DNA of 37,183 nucleotides from Candidatus Sulfotelmatobacter sp. (lineage in GTDB: Bacteria > Acidobacteriota > Terriglobia > Terriglobales > Acidobacteriaceae). Shown here piece after piece: positions 1 through 8,600 of the stretch (positions within the stretch are counted from its first letter, which is position 1; the number at the start of each line of letters is the position of its first letter). The position numbers and the translations under genes were made by a program. The notes beneath the pieces were generated by a model. The model saw nothing but the letters and a program-made list of their open reading frames with translations. It ran no database searches and was not told where the DNA came from. The DNA lies in contig JASHQM010000235.1 in the NCBI GenBank assembly GCA_030039165.1, positions 1 through 37,183 of the forward strand, written 5' to 3'.

Positions 1-1065
<1,065 letters not shown>

Positions 1066-1068
1066 ATT

Positions 1069-1091
1069 CTCGGCACTTCGTAAAGGCCGAG
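1069..1091. terminator. Weak stem-loop between convergent eno and DinB genes
   Basis: Arms CTCGGC (1069-1074) and GCCGAG (1086-1091) pair perfectly around an 11-base loop, four bases after the enolase stop codon. No T-run follows on either strand, so it is not a textbook intrinsic terminator. The position between two converging genes is the main argument. Confidence 0.3.
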
Positions 1092-1151
1092 GTAATCTCG
1101 ATCAGACTTCCAATCACCCGCGAATCAGTGCAAATGCGTGGCCAATGTTCC

Positions 1152-1658
1152 TCAGAACCCCATCCGGTCATCCGCGCTTGGCCCATAAGTTGACGGCAAG
1201 GGCTTGTCATTCATGCGCAAATAAACTCCCAGCTGCGCGCGATGATGCACCAGGTGATTCAGAAACATCTGCCGGTAGGCCAGGAACCGTTTGCCGCTGA
1301 AGATCGGTTTGCCCTGAAAGCTCAACTTCCAACTGTCATTCCATGAACCGTCGGGCAGAGCCGCAAGCGCTGAACGGGTCTTCACCGCGCCTTCATCGAA
1401 AAACTTCAACAGCCCAGCCGACTCGAAGGGCGGCCGCGGACGCGCGCTGCCGCCGCTGCCAAAATCCAGTTCGGGGGTGGTCAGAATAGTCAGGCCAAAG
1501 CCGGGGAGCTCAGCCACATGTGGCGCCAGCTTTTCCAGGGTCATCGACTTCGGGTGCGGCGCAAAATCCTTCTTGTCGAACGGCACGCGTTCCAGCATAG
1601 TACGGGTGATCTTCATCTCGGCGTCGAATTCGGGAAGTAAGAGTTCGCTGATTGGCAT
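1152..1658 (-). CDS. DinB family protein
   Basis: A 168-residue four-helix-bundle protein of the DinB/YfiT-like superfamily, whose members bind a divalent metal through three histidines; some are thiol S-transferases, most are uncharacterised. Candidate ligands are His47 (LAPHVAE) and two histidines in the C-terminal NHLVHHRAQL helix (His135 and His139). The ATG at 1658 is preferred over longer readings because GGAGG sits four bases upstream and the family fold starts there. It converges on enolase and diverges from the cytochrome P460 gene, with about 109 bases shared upstream. The substrate cannot be told from sequence. Confidence 0.85.
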   Translation of the reverse strand: MPISELLLPEFDAEMKITRTMLERVPFDKKDFAPHPKSMTLEKLAPHVAELPGFGLTILTTPELDFGSGGSARPRPPFESAGLLKFFDEGAVKTRSALAALPDGSWNDSWKLSFQGKPIFSGKRFLAYRQMFLNHLVHHRAQLGVYLRMNDKPLPSTYGPSADDRMGF

Positions 1659-1767
1659 GATGCCTCCGGAAAGGCAGTATAAATGCCCGGCCGCATTTCG
1701 ATACCCGGTGACATTTTGCCGGCTGCAACGTCTTGTTCTCGTCCGCAATAAGCGCATGGGGGATAAC

Positions 1768-2382
1768 ATGATCAACACGACATCACTCAGCAAGACCGGC
1801 CTCATTTCATTTGCCGCGCTGCTGTTTCTGGCGGCGGCAGTTCTTGATCCTCCGGCATCGCAGACTTCCGGACCGGAATACACCAGCGACGCCCAGCTCA
1901 AGTTTCCCGAGGGATATCGCAAGTGGGTCTACCTGACCACCGGCTTCGACATGAGTTACAACCCCTCCATGAATATGGGACACCACATGTTCGATAACGT
2001 CTTCGTGAATCCTGAAGCCTACGAGGGTTTTCTGCAGAGTGGCACGTGGCCCGACAAAACCATGTTGGTGCTGGAGGGCCGCAGGGGTGAAGACAAGGAG
2101 TCGATCAACAAGCAGGGCAGCTATCAGGGAACCGAGGTGATGGGAGTGGAAGTGCACGTGAAAGACGAAGCGCGCTTCCCAGGTAAATGGGCATTTTTTA
2201 TTTTTGACGACGCGAAGACCGCGAAAATGGTTCCGACCGACATGTCGTGCTATAGCTGCCACGCCGAGCATGCCGCCGTAGACACAACGTTTGTGCAGTT
2301 CTATCCGACGCTGCTGCCCATCGCGAAAAGTAAAGGAACGCTCAGCCCGGCGTATGTGAAAGAAAGTGCGGCGCAAAAGTAG
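1768..2382 (+). CDS. Cytochrome P460 family protein, exported
   Basis: A 204-residue exported c-type haem protein. Residues 1-30 form a signal peptide (hydrophobic GLISFAALLFLAAAVL). The mature part matches the P460 fold: an aromatic-rich KWVYLTTG segment, a central beta region (FPGKWAFFIFDD), and one haem-binding CYSCH motif near the C-terminus (residues 161-165). Family members oxidise hydroxylamine or bind NO; a few use a lysine-haem crosslink, which I could not assign here. The ATG at 1768 is chosen because GGGGG lies five bases upstream and it starts directly at the signal peptide; the in-frame ATG at 1756 has no comparable site. It stands alone between divergent DinB and convergent amidase genes, so its redox partner is not visible. 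Confidence 0.85.
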   Translation: MINTTSLSKTGLISFAALLFLAAAVLDPPASQTSGPEYTSDAQLKFPEGYRKWVYLTTGFDMSYNPSMNMGHHMFDNVFVNPEAYEGFLQSGTWPDKTMLVLEGRRGEDKESINKQGSYQGTEVMGVEVHVKDEARFPGKWAFFIFDDAKTAKMVPTDMSCYSCHAEHAAVDTTFVQFYPTLLPIAKSKGTLSPAYVKESAAQK

Positions 2383-2422
2383 GAGTGGATGCAGCCCGGA
2401 CTTGTGTTGAAAGCGCCATTGC

Positions 2423-4819
2423 TTAACGGGCGGCGACTTTCACAGCGTGTGAAGCGGCAGCGTAACGGGCAATACCCTTGTAAAGTGCTTCCGCGATCTG
2501 TTCACGGTAGCCGTCGTTCTGCAATTTCCTCTCGTCGGTGGGGCTGCTGACGAACGAAACCTCAGCCAAAATTCCCGGCATCGCGGTCTCCGTAAGAACT
2601 ATGTACGACGCTTCTTTCACTCCGCGGTCCCGAAGGCCGGGATTCTGAAGCGACAACGCGCTGTACAAAGACCGTTGCACGCTGGCCGCAAGCCTTCGTG
2701 ATTGCTCGATTTTATCGTGCAGGTCCGCGGCTGTCAGGGTTGCTGCCGCGAACTCTTTGCTGCCTATGCCCGACCGGATTTCGAGTTCTTTCGCGTTCGG
2801 TGCGCTGAACAGGTTGGTGTAATACGTTTCCACGCCGCGCGCAGAAGGCAGGTCGCTGTAGTTCGCGTGCACCGAGACAAACAAATCCGCCTGCGCCTGG
2901 TTGGCAATGCTGGCGCGTTCGTCAAGAGGAATATATGTGTCGTCGCTGCGCGTGAAAATCACCTCTGCCCCTAAGCGGCTTTCCAGCAACTTACCCAAAC
3001 GCTGCGCAATTTCGAGAACGAGGTCTTTTTCCAGCAAGCCTCCGCGCCCCACGGTCCCCAGATCCCATCCGCCATGTCCGGCATCGACGACAATGCGCAT
3101 TTTAGGCACGCGCGCCCGCAGTTGCAGGTCTTCTTTGCTGGGCGGAGGGACCACAATCGCCATCTTCTCGGGCTCGGGAGATCCAGAAAATAAATTAATC
3201 TGCGCCTTGGGAGCCGCTCCCACTTTACTTACCTCCACAACCAACCGGTAAGGATTCGGTTCCAGGCTTACGGAAAAATTCGAGTTGCCTTTTGTCTCCA
3301 GTACTACGCGCGTCAAGCCTTGTGAGGGCTGTGCCACACGCACGCGCGAAATCAACGCGTCTCCGATATCGATGGTCTTATTCTCCAGCTCCGGTGCGAG
3401 CGACGTATCGTGCAGATCGAAATAGATGCGGTCCGGCTTGGAGAGCCTGTGCGCCTCATATTGCACCTGATCCTGGAGATCGAGCACTACGGTACTCGAA
3501 TCCGCCGACGACCAGTGGCGAATGCCAGTGACTCGTGGCAGCTTCGCTAGGTCCTGCGCCGCGGCATTCTCCATACCGGATGCCGAATGATCATCAACCC
3601 CCGCACCGGCGGTCTGCGCCGGCAGGCTGCCGGAACTCGGCGCGTTCGCGGCGGGAGTCTTGGCGGAAGGAGAAGACGGACCCATCGGCGATTTACCCAT
3701 CGCCGGCCTCGTGGTCGCATGCTCAGGCGCTACTATCAAATGGTCGATCTGCGCATTTTTGAGCTTCCACCATATGCCGGCGGCCAATATGGCGGTCGTA
3801 ACCACCAGAACCAGCACCAGAATCATTCCAGGGTGTTGAGCAAATGAAGTCTTGGTCTGCGGAATCTCTTCCGCCGCAGAAGATTCAGTGGCCGGCTGCT
3901 CCTCACTTCGCAATTCGGGTGCGGCAGCAGCAGGTTCTGCGGCCACGGCTGGCTGCTGTATAACTTTGTTGGTGACTTCGCCCTGCGTCTCGGACGAGAG
4001 GCCGGAAGCAGCAGCGACAGTAGATGGCGTCTCCCTCGACAGACTGGGCGTTGCCGCGGGAATGGCGGGCGCAGCTAATGCTGTTTCGGCTACCTCGGCA
4101 GACTGGGCGAACCGGTCTTCGTCTTCCGGCTTCAACGCTCCCACAATTAGCTCGGCGAGCAGATCGAGGCTGTGTAAGTCGCTGTCGTTAAAGCCAAAGG
4201 GCTCGGCCGAGAACGCCTCGAGCAATCCGATCACTCGTTGGCGTCCGCATAGCGGCACAGCGACAATCGACCGTGCCCCGAGTTGACGGCAGGCGTAAAG
4301 GTTCACGCGGTCGTCGGTTTCCGTGTCATCGCAGCGGATAATCTGTGCCGTGCGGAAGCAGGCACCGGAAAAAGCGGAATCACGCTGAATGCGCGCGCCC
4401 ACATCTGGCTTGATTCTGCCCGCGGAGGCGCGGAGGACAATTTCGTTATTCTCCGCCAGAGCGATGCCAATTCCGTCGGCCCCGGTGACGGCCACCGCCC
4501 GTTCTGCTACCATCTGCAAAACTTCGTCTAGAACGAATTGCTCGCCCGCTTCGAACTCGCCCGTGCGAGGGATCGTCTCAAAACCTGCATTGCGGGTGGC
4601 CAGCGCGCGCCTGTTCCGGACCTGTTGATGCAGCGCGGAAAATGCCAGAAGGGCCTGCAAAGCATCGAGACCGCAAGGACGCGACCCCGGAATGCCGTCA
4701 GTCGCCGGTCCGCTCAGGTGACGTTCGGGTGACGCAAGCCCGCCCTCAACCGGCCAGGACGAGGCTTGATAAGCAGCCAGCCTCGAAGTGACACCCGCTT
4801 TGGCAGGAATAGATCCCAT
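2423..4819 (-). CDS. GAF-domain / transmembrane / AMIN / N-acetylmuramoyl-L-alanine amidase fusion
   Basis: A 798-residue protein that joins a sensory domain to a peptidoglycan hydrolase. Residues about 95-230 are a GAF domain (GIGIALAENNE, SIVAVPLCG, VIGLLEAFS, FGFNDSDL). A low-complexity Ala/Pro/Glu linker leads to one membrane helix at about 332-350. A second linker precedes an AMIN domain at about 428-530, which in AmiC-type enzymes targets the wall or septum. An Amidase_3 domain fills about 575-787, with zinc ligands His582 (DAGHGG), Glu597 and His651 (SVHAN) and catalytic Glu753 (AEVSF). The layout predicts a cytoplasmic GAF and periplasmic amidase. There is no clear Shine-Dalgarno at 4819, and residues 1-90 match nothing I recognise, so the start may be further in. 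AmiA/AmiC enzymes normally lack a GAF domain. Confidence 0.9.
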   Translation of the reverse strand: MGSIPAKAGVTSRLAAYQASSWPVEGGLASPERHLSGPATDGIPGSRPCGLDALQALLAFSALHQQVRNRRALATRNAGFETIPRTGEFEAGEQFVLDEVLQMVAERAVAVTGADGIGIALAENNEIVLRASAGRIKPDVGARIQRDSAFSGACFRTAQIIRCDDTETDDRVNLYACRQLGARSIVAVPLCGRQRVIGLLEAFSAEPFGFNDSDLHSLDLLAELIVGALKPEDEDRFAQSAEVAETALAAPAIPAATPSLSRETPSTVAAASGLSSETQGEVTNKVIQQPAVAAEPAAAAPELRSEEQPATESSAAEEIPQTKTSFAQHPGMILVLVLVVTTAILAAGIWWKLKNAQIDHLIVAPEHATTRPAMGKSPMGPSSPSAKTPAANAPSSGSLPAQTAGAGVDDHSASGMENAAAQDLAKLPRVTGIRHWSSADSSTVVLDLQDQVQYEAHRLSKPDRIYFDLHDTSLAPELENKTIDIGDALISRVRVAQPSQGLTRVVLETKGNSNFSVSLEPNPYRLVVEVSKVGAAPKAQINLFSGSPEPEKMAIVVPPPSKEDLQLRARVPKMRIVVDAGHGGWDLGTVGRGGLLEKDLVLEIAQRLGKLLESRLGAEVIFTRSDDTYIPLDERASIANQAQADLFVSVHANYSDLPSARGVETYYTNLFSAPNAKELEIRSGIGSKEFAAATLTAADLHDKIEQSRRLAASVQRSLYSALSLQNPGLRDRGVKEASYIVLTETAMPGILAEVSFVSSPTDERKLQNDGYREQIAEALYKGIARYAAASHAVKVAAR

Positions 4820-4921
4820 TTACAGCAGTGGCGCGCTTCCTTCCCTGGGGCGAGTTTGGCTATCCAACCCAGGCCCTGTCAATTACCCACATTGAGTAGC
4901 CGTGCCCGGTACAACCGGCGC

Positions 4922-4946
4922 GATTGGGCGCAATTGCGCACCAATC
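4922..4946. promoter_or_regulatory. 25-bp near-perfect palindrome, operator candidate
   Basis: A perfect 12-bp palindrome GCGCAATTGCGC (4928-4939) is flanked by GATTGG (4922-4927) and its reverse complement CCAATC (4941-4946), with one unpaired A at 4940. It lies about 103 bases upstream of the GAF-amidase start. The length and symmetry suit a dimeric DNA-binding protein. The regulator is unknown. Confidence 0.5.
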
Positions 4947-4950
4947 TTCA

Positions 4951-4972
4951 GGCATAAAATTAACTTAATGCC
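4951..4972. promoter_or_regulatory. 22-bp imperfect palindrome next to the first
   Basis: Outer arms GGCAT (4951-4955) and ATGCC (4968-4972) surround an AT-rich core centred on TTAA; 9 of 11 base pairs match. It begins four bases after the previous palindrome, with centres about 28 bp apart, so the two may form one regulatory site. The sequence of the two sites differs, so they need not bind the same protein. Confidence 0.35.
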
Positions 4973-5226
4973 CTTTTGTCATAGTTGCAATTAGTCGGAC
5001 ATGCTCTTTCGGGCATGGTCTTTAGTACCAAAAAGACGGCTTCTGGTTGCTGCCGAAGCGGCCCCCGGTATTCGCCATTTTTTCGCCTTATATGCCGCGT
5101 TGACTCAATCAGAACTCTCACCGGAGCGGAGTTATCGGAGGAGAGAATGCCGGCCTTCGCGGCCCTCAAAGGCATGGAGCGATGTTATGACGCAAAGGAG
5201 CTATAAACTGTCCCGGCCATCTTAGT

Positions 5227-5568
5227 TTACGCTGTTGTCTTGGTCTGTGGCGGGTCAAAGCCACCGCCGCAGCGGCTCTGCCAGTTCTGCCGGAGCCGTT
5301 CCCGGTCTTCGGGGCGCATTCGTTCCCAGCGCTCGCGCATCCGATGCCGGAAATTCGGCCGGCCAAAGCCGCGCGCGCCGAAGCGTCCGAACAGAATCCG
5401 GCATAGCGCCAGCAACGCGACAGCCTGCCAAAACGTAATCAGTCGCCAACCGAACAGCGCTGGCAGCAGCCAGTTCCACAGGAGCTTTACAACTTCTCCG
5501 CCGATCAGGACAAATGCCACCATTGCCAAAATAGCCAGCGGAGCAATCCAGAATATTCTCCTTCTCAT
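5227..5568 (-). CDS. Small membrane protein coupled to an ECF sigma factor
   Basis: A 113-residue protein I do not recognise by family. Two hydrophobic segments are visible, at about residues 5-25 and 30-60, followed by a strongly basic, Arg-rich tail (RHRMRERWERMRPEDRERLRQNW) that should be cytoplasmic. Its ATG overlaps the stop of the sigma-factor gene in an ATGA arrangement, so the two are translated as a pair. That position is often held by anti-sigma factors, and a membrane anchor with a charged cytoplasmic tail would suit one. There is no zinc-binding HxxxCxxC motif of the usual ZAS type, so the anti-sigma role is only an inference. Confidence 0.7.
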   Translation of the reverse strand: MRRRIFWIAPLAILAMVAFVLIGGEVVKLLWNWLLPALFGWRLITFWQAVALLALCRILFGRFGARGFGRPNFRHRMRERWERMRPEDRERLRQNWQSRCGGGFDPPQTKTTA

Positions 5569-6152
5569 AATCGTGTTCCTCGCTTCTTCTTCACGAAATC
5601 GTTAAATTCGCCGTACACGCTCTGTAAACGTTCGCGCAGGTGAAGCACCGCATATCGTTTCCGGGAAAGCAACGTGTTTACGCTCACGCCGCTCTCCTCC
5701 GACAACTCCCTGAAGCTGCGCCCATCCAGTTCGTGCGCAATGAACACTTCCCTCTGCTCTTCGGGCAATTCGTCAAGCGCATCCTCCAGTTCATCCAGCA
5801 ACGTGTTTCGCACATATTCCGCTTCCGGCCCGGCGTCCGGAGAAGGCAGCATATCTTCGATCCTCAACAACTCGCCATCTTCATCTTCGACCAGCATCTC
5901 GCTGAACAGCTCCGGCCTTTTCTTCCGAAACCAATCGGTGATGCGGTTGCGCGCCACGCGAAACAGCCAGCCGCTTATGTGCTCAATCGGCATGAGCAGC
6001 CGGTTAGCTTCCACCAGTTCGTAGAAGACCTCTTGCAGCAGATCCTCCACCTCGGCTTCGTCCGGAACACGGCTGCGGATGAAATTGCGCAGCCGTGCCC
6101 GTTGTTCCGCAACAATTCCGGAGATTTGCTGGTCTTGCTCAACCTCACTCAT
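5565..6152 (-). CDS. ECF-type RNA polymerase sigma factor
   Basis: A 195-residue sigma-70 family protein of the extracytoplasmic-function group. Region 2 is clear (EVEDLLQEVFYELVE, then SGWLFRVARNRITDWFRKKRPE), followed by an acidic linker and region 4 (LDELPEEQREVFIAHELDG, then SFRELSEESGVSVNTLLSRKRYA helix-turn-helix). The ATG at 6152 gives a usual ECF length; a TTG at 6230 would add 26 residues without recognisable content, and neither start has a good ribosome site. The stop overlaps the start of the small membrane protein downstream by 4 bases. Which signal activates it cannot be read here. Confidence 0.92.
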   Translation of the reverse strand: MSEVEQDQQISGIVAEQRARLRNFIRSRVPDEAEVEDLLQEVFYELVEANRLLMPIEHISGWLFRVARNRITDWFRKKRPELFSEMLVEDEDGELLRIEDMLPSPDAGPEAEYVRNTLLDELEDALDELPEEQREVFIAHELDGRSFRELSEESGVSVNTLLSRKRYAVLHLRERLQSVYGEFNDFVKKKRGTRL

Positions 6153-6342
6153 GGATGCGACGCTCACGGCTGCTTCATCCACTCCTGAAGACGGATGACG
6201 ACCGAGGATATTGTAGGAAGGTAGGTGCAACAGTGAGCGAGTTGGGTCGCCGTGATTTCAAGGTACGGCGGTTTACAGGCGTATCTGGGCGCATTTAACC
6301 GGCTCGACCGATGCTCTGAAACACTTTTTTCCCCGTGTGGCA

Positions 6343-6359
6343 AGCGCGCCTGACGCGCT
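6343..6359. terminator. GC hairpin right after the ABC/DUF2306 operon
   Basis: AGCGCG (6343-6348) and CGCGCT (6354-6359) pair perfectly around a 5-base loop, immediately after the stop codon of the last operon gene. The minus strand has no T-run after it, so termination would be weak or Rho-assisted. Confidence 0.35.
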
Positions 6360-7565
6360 CTACTGCGCCTTCATTTTCTGAATCATCTTCACCGCGCCAT
6401 AGTTTTTCGGGTTCAGCTCAAGCGATTTCTCGTAATTAGCGATAGCGAGGGGCTTGTCGCCTTCGTCCATGTATCCCTCGCCGAGGCTGTCGTAAACATT
6501 GGCTGATTTTGGATAGGACTCTACATTGAGCTGAAAAACGCGGATAGCTTCCTTAAACTTCTTCCTGTTAAGCAGCTGATATCCCAAATTGTTGAGCTCG
6601 GTTTCGTCGAAGTTGTAATTGGAAGGAGGGGCGGCTTTCAATTGGTAATACTGCTTTACGGCCGCGTCAATGCCGCTGGAATCGATTGTTTTCGACAGGG
6701 TCTCGGAGATCGATGTGCGAGGATCAAATCCGGCTTTGACTTGAGGCACCCAGATCGCCATAGTGACCGCAAAAAGGCCAGCTGCCATGACGAGTGTGAG
6801 CACAAAAAGCGTTCCCGCTATAGCCATCCGCCGCAGCGCGCCGGGGCGTGCCTGCGTGCGCAAATATAGTTCAAGAATGAGCAGTGGCAGGAGATAATCG
6901 GCAAACGACAGAAATGTAAGGTAAGGCCCGGTAAACGTGGTCGGATCAAAACCGATGGGCCCTTTGAAAATGAACAAGGTGAGAAAAAGCATGATCCGAA
7001 TAAACCACGACCCACTCAACACAATGAACATGCGTAAGGCCCAGCGGCGGTGGGTTGCGAAATCGCGGGCCAGCGCATAGCGCAGCGCCAGAGCGGCAAA
7101 AACCCAGATCAGAATCAGGTTCAGCGTGCTGCCGAGATGTTGCGGAATATCCCCAACGCTTCCCCTGCTCCACGTCATATAGATTCCCGCGCCGCTGAGC
7201 ATCACTGCAGTCAGCATGTAGATGCGTCCATTCCAACGATGAAAAGCGGGAAAGCGGTTTCGTACGCCGGGAACCAACTGCACCGCTCCGGCGAGCATGA
7301 CGAGTGCAGCTCCGATCAAATGCATGGCCACGGCGGGCGTGCGTGGCGTGATGCCGGGCATGTGGCCATTGGTGATCGTCCACCCGTGATAATCCCCGCG
7401 CAATGCCGTCAGACCATAAAACGACGCCACGGCAAATCCGAACGCCAGTTGACCAAGCACAGTCACAGCGAACCAGAAGCGCGCGGCCGCTTTCAGGCTC
7501 TTGTCAGCAACGGCACTGATTTCCCAACGAACGGCGGAAGTTTTTGGCAGAACCGCGGTGCTCAT
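6360..7565 (-). CDS. DUF2306-type membrane protein with C-terminal TPR repeats
   Basis: A 401-residue polytopic membrane protein. The first ~260 residues carry about seven hydrophobic segments and the features of the DUF2306 family (AMHLIGAALVMLAGAVQLVP, FPAFHRWNGRIYM, FATHRRWALRMFIVLSG). From about residue 320 a soluble tail contains at least two TPR-like units (LNNLGYQLLNRKKFKEAIRVF and VYDSLGEGYMDEGDKPLAIANYEKSLELNP). It starts 22 bases after the previous gene, with GAGGAG nine bases before the ATG. It is the last gene of the GntR/ABC operon. The joining of DUF2306 and TPR suggests a membrane protein with a protein-binding arm; its function is unknown. Confidence 0.88.
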   Translation of the reverse strand: MSTAVLPKTSAVRWEISAVADKSLKAAARFWFAVTVLGQLAFGFAVASFYGLTALRGDYHGWTITNGHMPGITPRTPAVAMHLIGAALVMLAGAVQLVPGVRNRFPAFHRWNGRIYMLTAVMLSGAGIYMTWSRGSVGDIPQHLGSTLNLILIWVFAALALRYALARDFATHRRWALRMFIVLSGSWFIRIMLFLTLFIFKGPIGFDPTTFTGPYLTFLSFADYLLPLLILELYLRTQARPGALRRMAIAGTLFVLTLVMAAGLFAVTMAIWVPQVKAGFDPRTSISETLSKTIDSSGIDAAVKQYYQLKAAPPSNYNFDETELNNLGYQLLNRKKFKEAIRVFQLNVESYPKSANVYDSLGEGYMDEGDKPLAIANYEKSLELNPKNYGAVKMIQKMKAQ

Positions 7566-7587
7566 ACTCGAATCTCCTCGCTAGAAC

Positions 7588-8334
7588 TCAGTCCATGGCC
7601 ATCGATGGCGCAGGGGCAGTAGTTACGGCCGGCTGGCTTTTGTACGCACTCATAAAGCGAACCCGGATCGTCCAGAAAATCAGAAACAAGAGCGGCAGGA
7701 CGGCGAAGAAAAGAAGCACTTCCTGGCGCAGCACAGTCTGAAAGATCGATTGCCGGAGCCCGGCTGTCCGGAGCAGTCGCAGCGGACGATTGTTGGGTCC
7801 CAGGAAAAATGATCCGCTGGCAATGAACCACCCAAAACACATGCGCCACAGGTGTCGCGAGATCCTTTGTCTGCCAGAGGTGCCGCGAAACATCACCCGA
7901 AGATCTCCCGCGGCGGCCAGCAACATGACCGATCCCATAAAGAAACTCATAAGGATTGGAGCACTGTCACCTGCGAGCCGCCCTGTGGCCTCTTGCCAGC
8001 CATGGAGCACAATGAGGCTTCCAATCGCCAATGCAAACAGGAACCCGCCCCAATCGAAGAGGCTTCTGTGCGGCTCGCTGTCTCTGCGCCGCGCGGTCAA
8101 CCATGCGGTTCCGACCAGATACATGGTGAGAAACCCGCCGAAGAGATTGCCTATGTCATGCTTCATCAGTGCGAGAGGGAACACGCACGCACCCATGACC
8201 ATCATGGAAAGGACGAACACATCCCCCGCCTTGCGATGAAGGGCCGAGCCTTTTCGGAATGACATTGCCACCGCCGCGGACAACAAGCCGACGACCCCGC
8301 CGCAAATGTGTAGTACCAACAAAGAAGTGCGCAT
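7588..8334 (-). CDS. DUF2306-like polytopic membrane protein
   Basis: A 248-residue integral membrane protein with about seven hydrophobic segments, starting MRTSLLVLHICGGVVGLLSAAVAMSF. The short loop GSALHRKAGDVFVLSM resembles the HRWxGR loop of DUF2306 proteins, such as the next gene in the operon, which suggests the two are distant paralogues. A later ISRHLWRMCFGWFIASGSFFLG segment also matches the paralogue's HRRWALRMFIVLSGSWF. The start lies four bases after the stop of the small upstream gene, so translation is probably coupled. The conserved His residues at membrane boundaries could bind a metal or haem, but this is inference. Confidence 0.85.
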   Translation of the reverse strand: MRTSLLVLHICGGVVGLLSAAVAMSFRKGSALHRKAGDVFVLSMMVMGACVFPLALMKHDIGNLFGGFLTMYLVGTAWLTARRRDSEPHRSLFDWGGFLFALAIGSLIVLHGWQEATGRLAGDSAPILMSFFMGSVMLLAAAGDLRVMFRGTSGRQRISRHLWRMCFGWFIASGSFFLGPNNRPLRLLRTAGLRQSIFQTVLRQEVLLFFAVLPLLFLIFWTIRVRFMSAYKSQPAVTTAPAPSMAMD

Positions 8335-8338
8335 ACGC

Positions 8339-8560
8339 TTACCTTTTCTTTCTGCTACTCACCGAACTGGAGAGCAAATACAGCAGGGCAGTCACCGCGA
8401 CATAGAAGATGCTGACGACGAAATCGACAAGGACAGCCATTTGGCCGTGGAAAAACAGCAAGAACGCGCCGGTAGAGATGGTGAGCAGGTAATAGACGAT
8501 GACGAACTTCGTCCGCAAATTCGGCGATGCCAGCCGGTGCGTGATTTCAGCGCTGCTCAT
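8339..8560 (-). CDS. Small two-helix membrane protein
   Basis: A 73-residue protein with two hydrophobic helices (VIVYYLLTISTGAFLLFF and VLVDFVVSIFYVAVTALLYLL) and a short basic end. It sits 40 bases after the ABC permease and 4 bases before the DUF2306-like gene, all on one strand, which supports it as a real operon member. I recognise no family. It could be an accessory subunit of the transporter or of the DUF2306-like proteins. Confidence 0.75.
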   Translation of the reverse strand: MSSAEITHRLASPNLRTKFVIVYYLLTISTGAFLLFFHGQMAVLVDFVVSIFYVAVTALLYLLSSSVSSRKKR

Positions 8561-8600
8561 ATCAGTCTCGTTCTACTCGAAAACCGCATCGGACAAGCGA

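Larger units (their letters stand above)
4820..5226. other. Non-coding gap of about 400 bases with palindromes
   Basis: No convincing gene. It holds two adjacent palindromes (4922-4972), a 6-bp hairpin (GTCTTT at 5018-5023 with AAAGAC at 5032-5037), and a 19-codon plus-strand reading frame at 5147-5206 behind a strong GGAGG. On the minus strand a perfect TTGACA (4877-4882) lies 57 bases before the amidase start, but the hexamer 17 bases further is not a credible -10. Confidence 0.6.

Noticed and set aside
4877..4882. Perfect TTGACA on the minus strand as the amidase -35
   Set aside because: The hexamer at the right distance is CCAAAC, which is not a credible -10, so I did not list it as a promoter.
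4960..5175. A 71-codon minus-strand frame
   Set aside because: No ribosome site and no recognisable content; it overlaps the palindromic region.
5190..5197. ACGCAAAG, the core word of GEMM (cyclic di-GMP) riboswitches, on the plus strand
   Set aside because: The partner CAAACC word and a GNRA-capped stem are missing, and no plus-strand gene lies downstream to be controlled.
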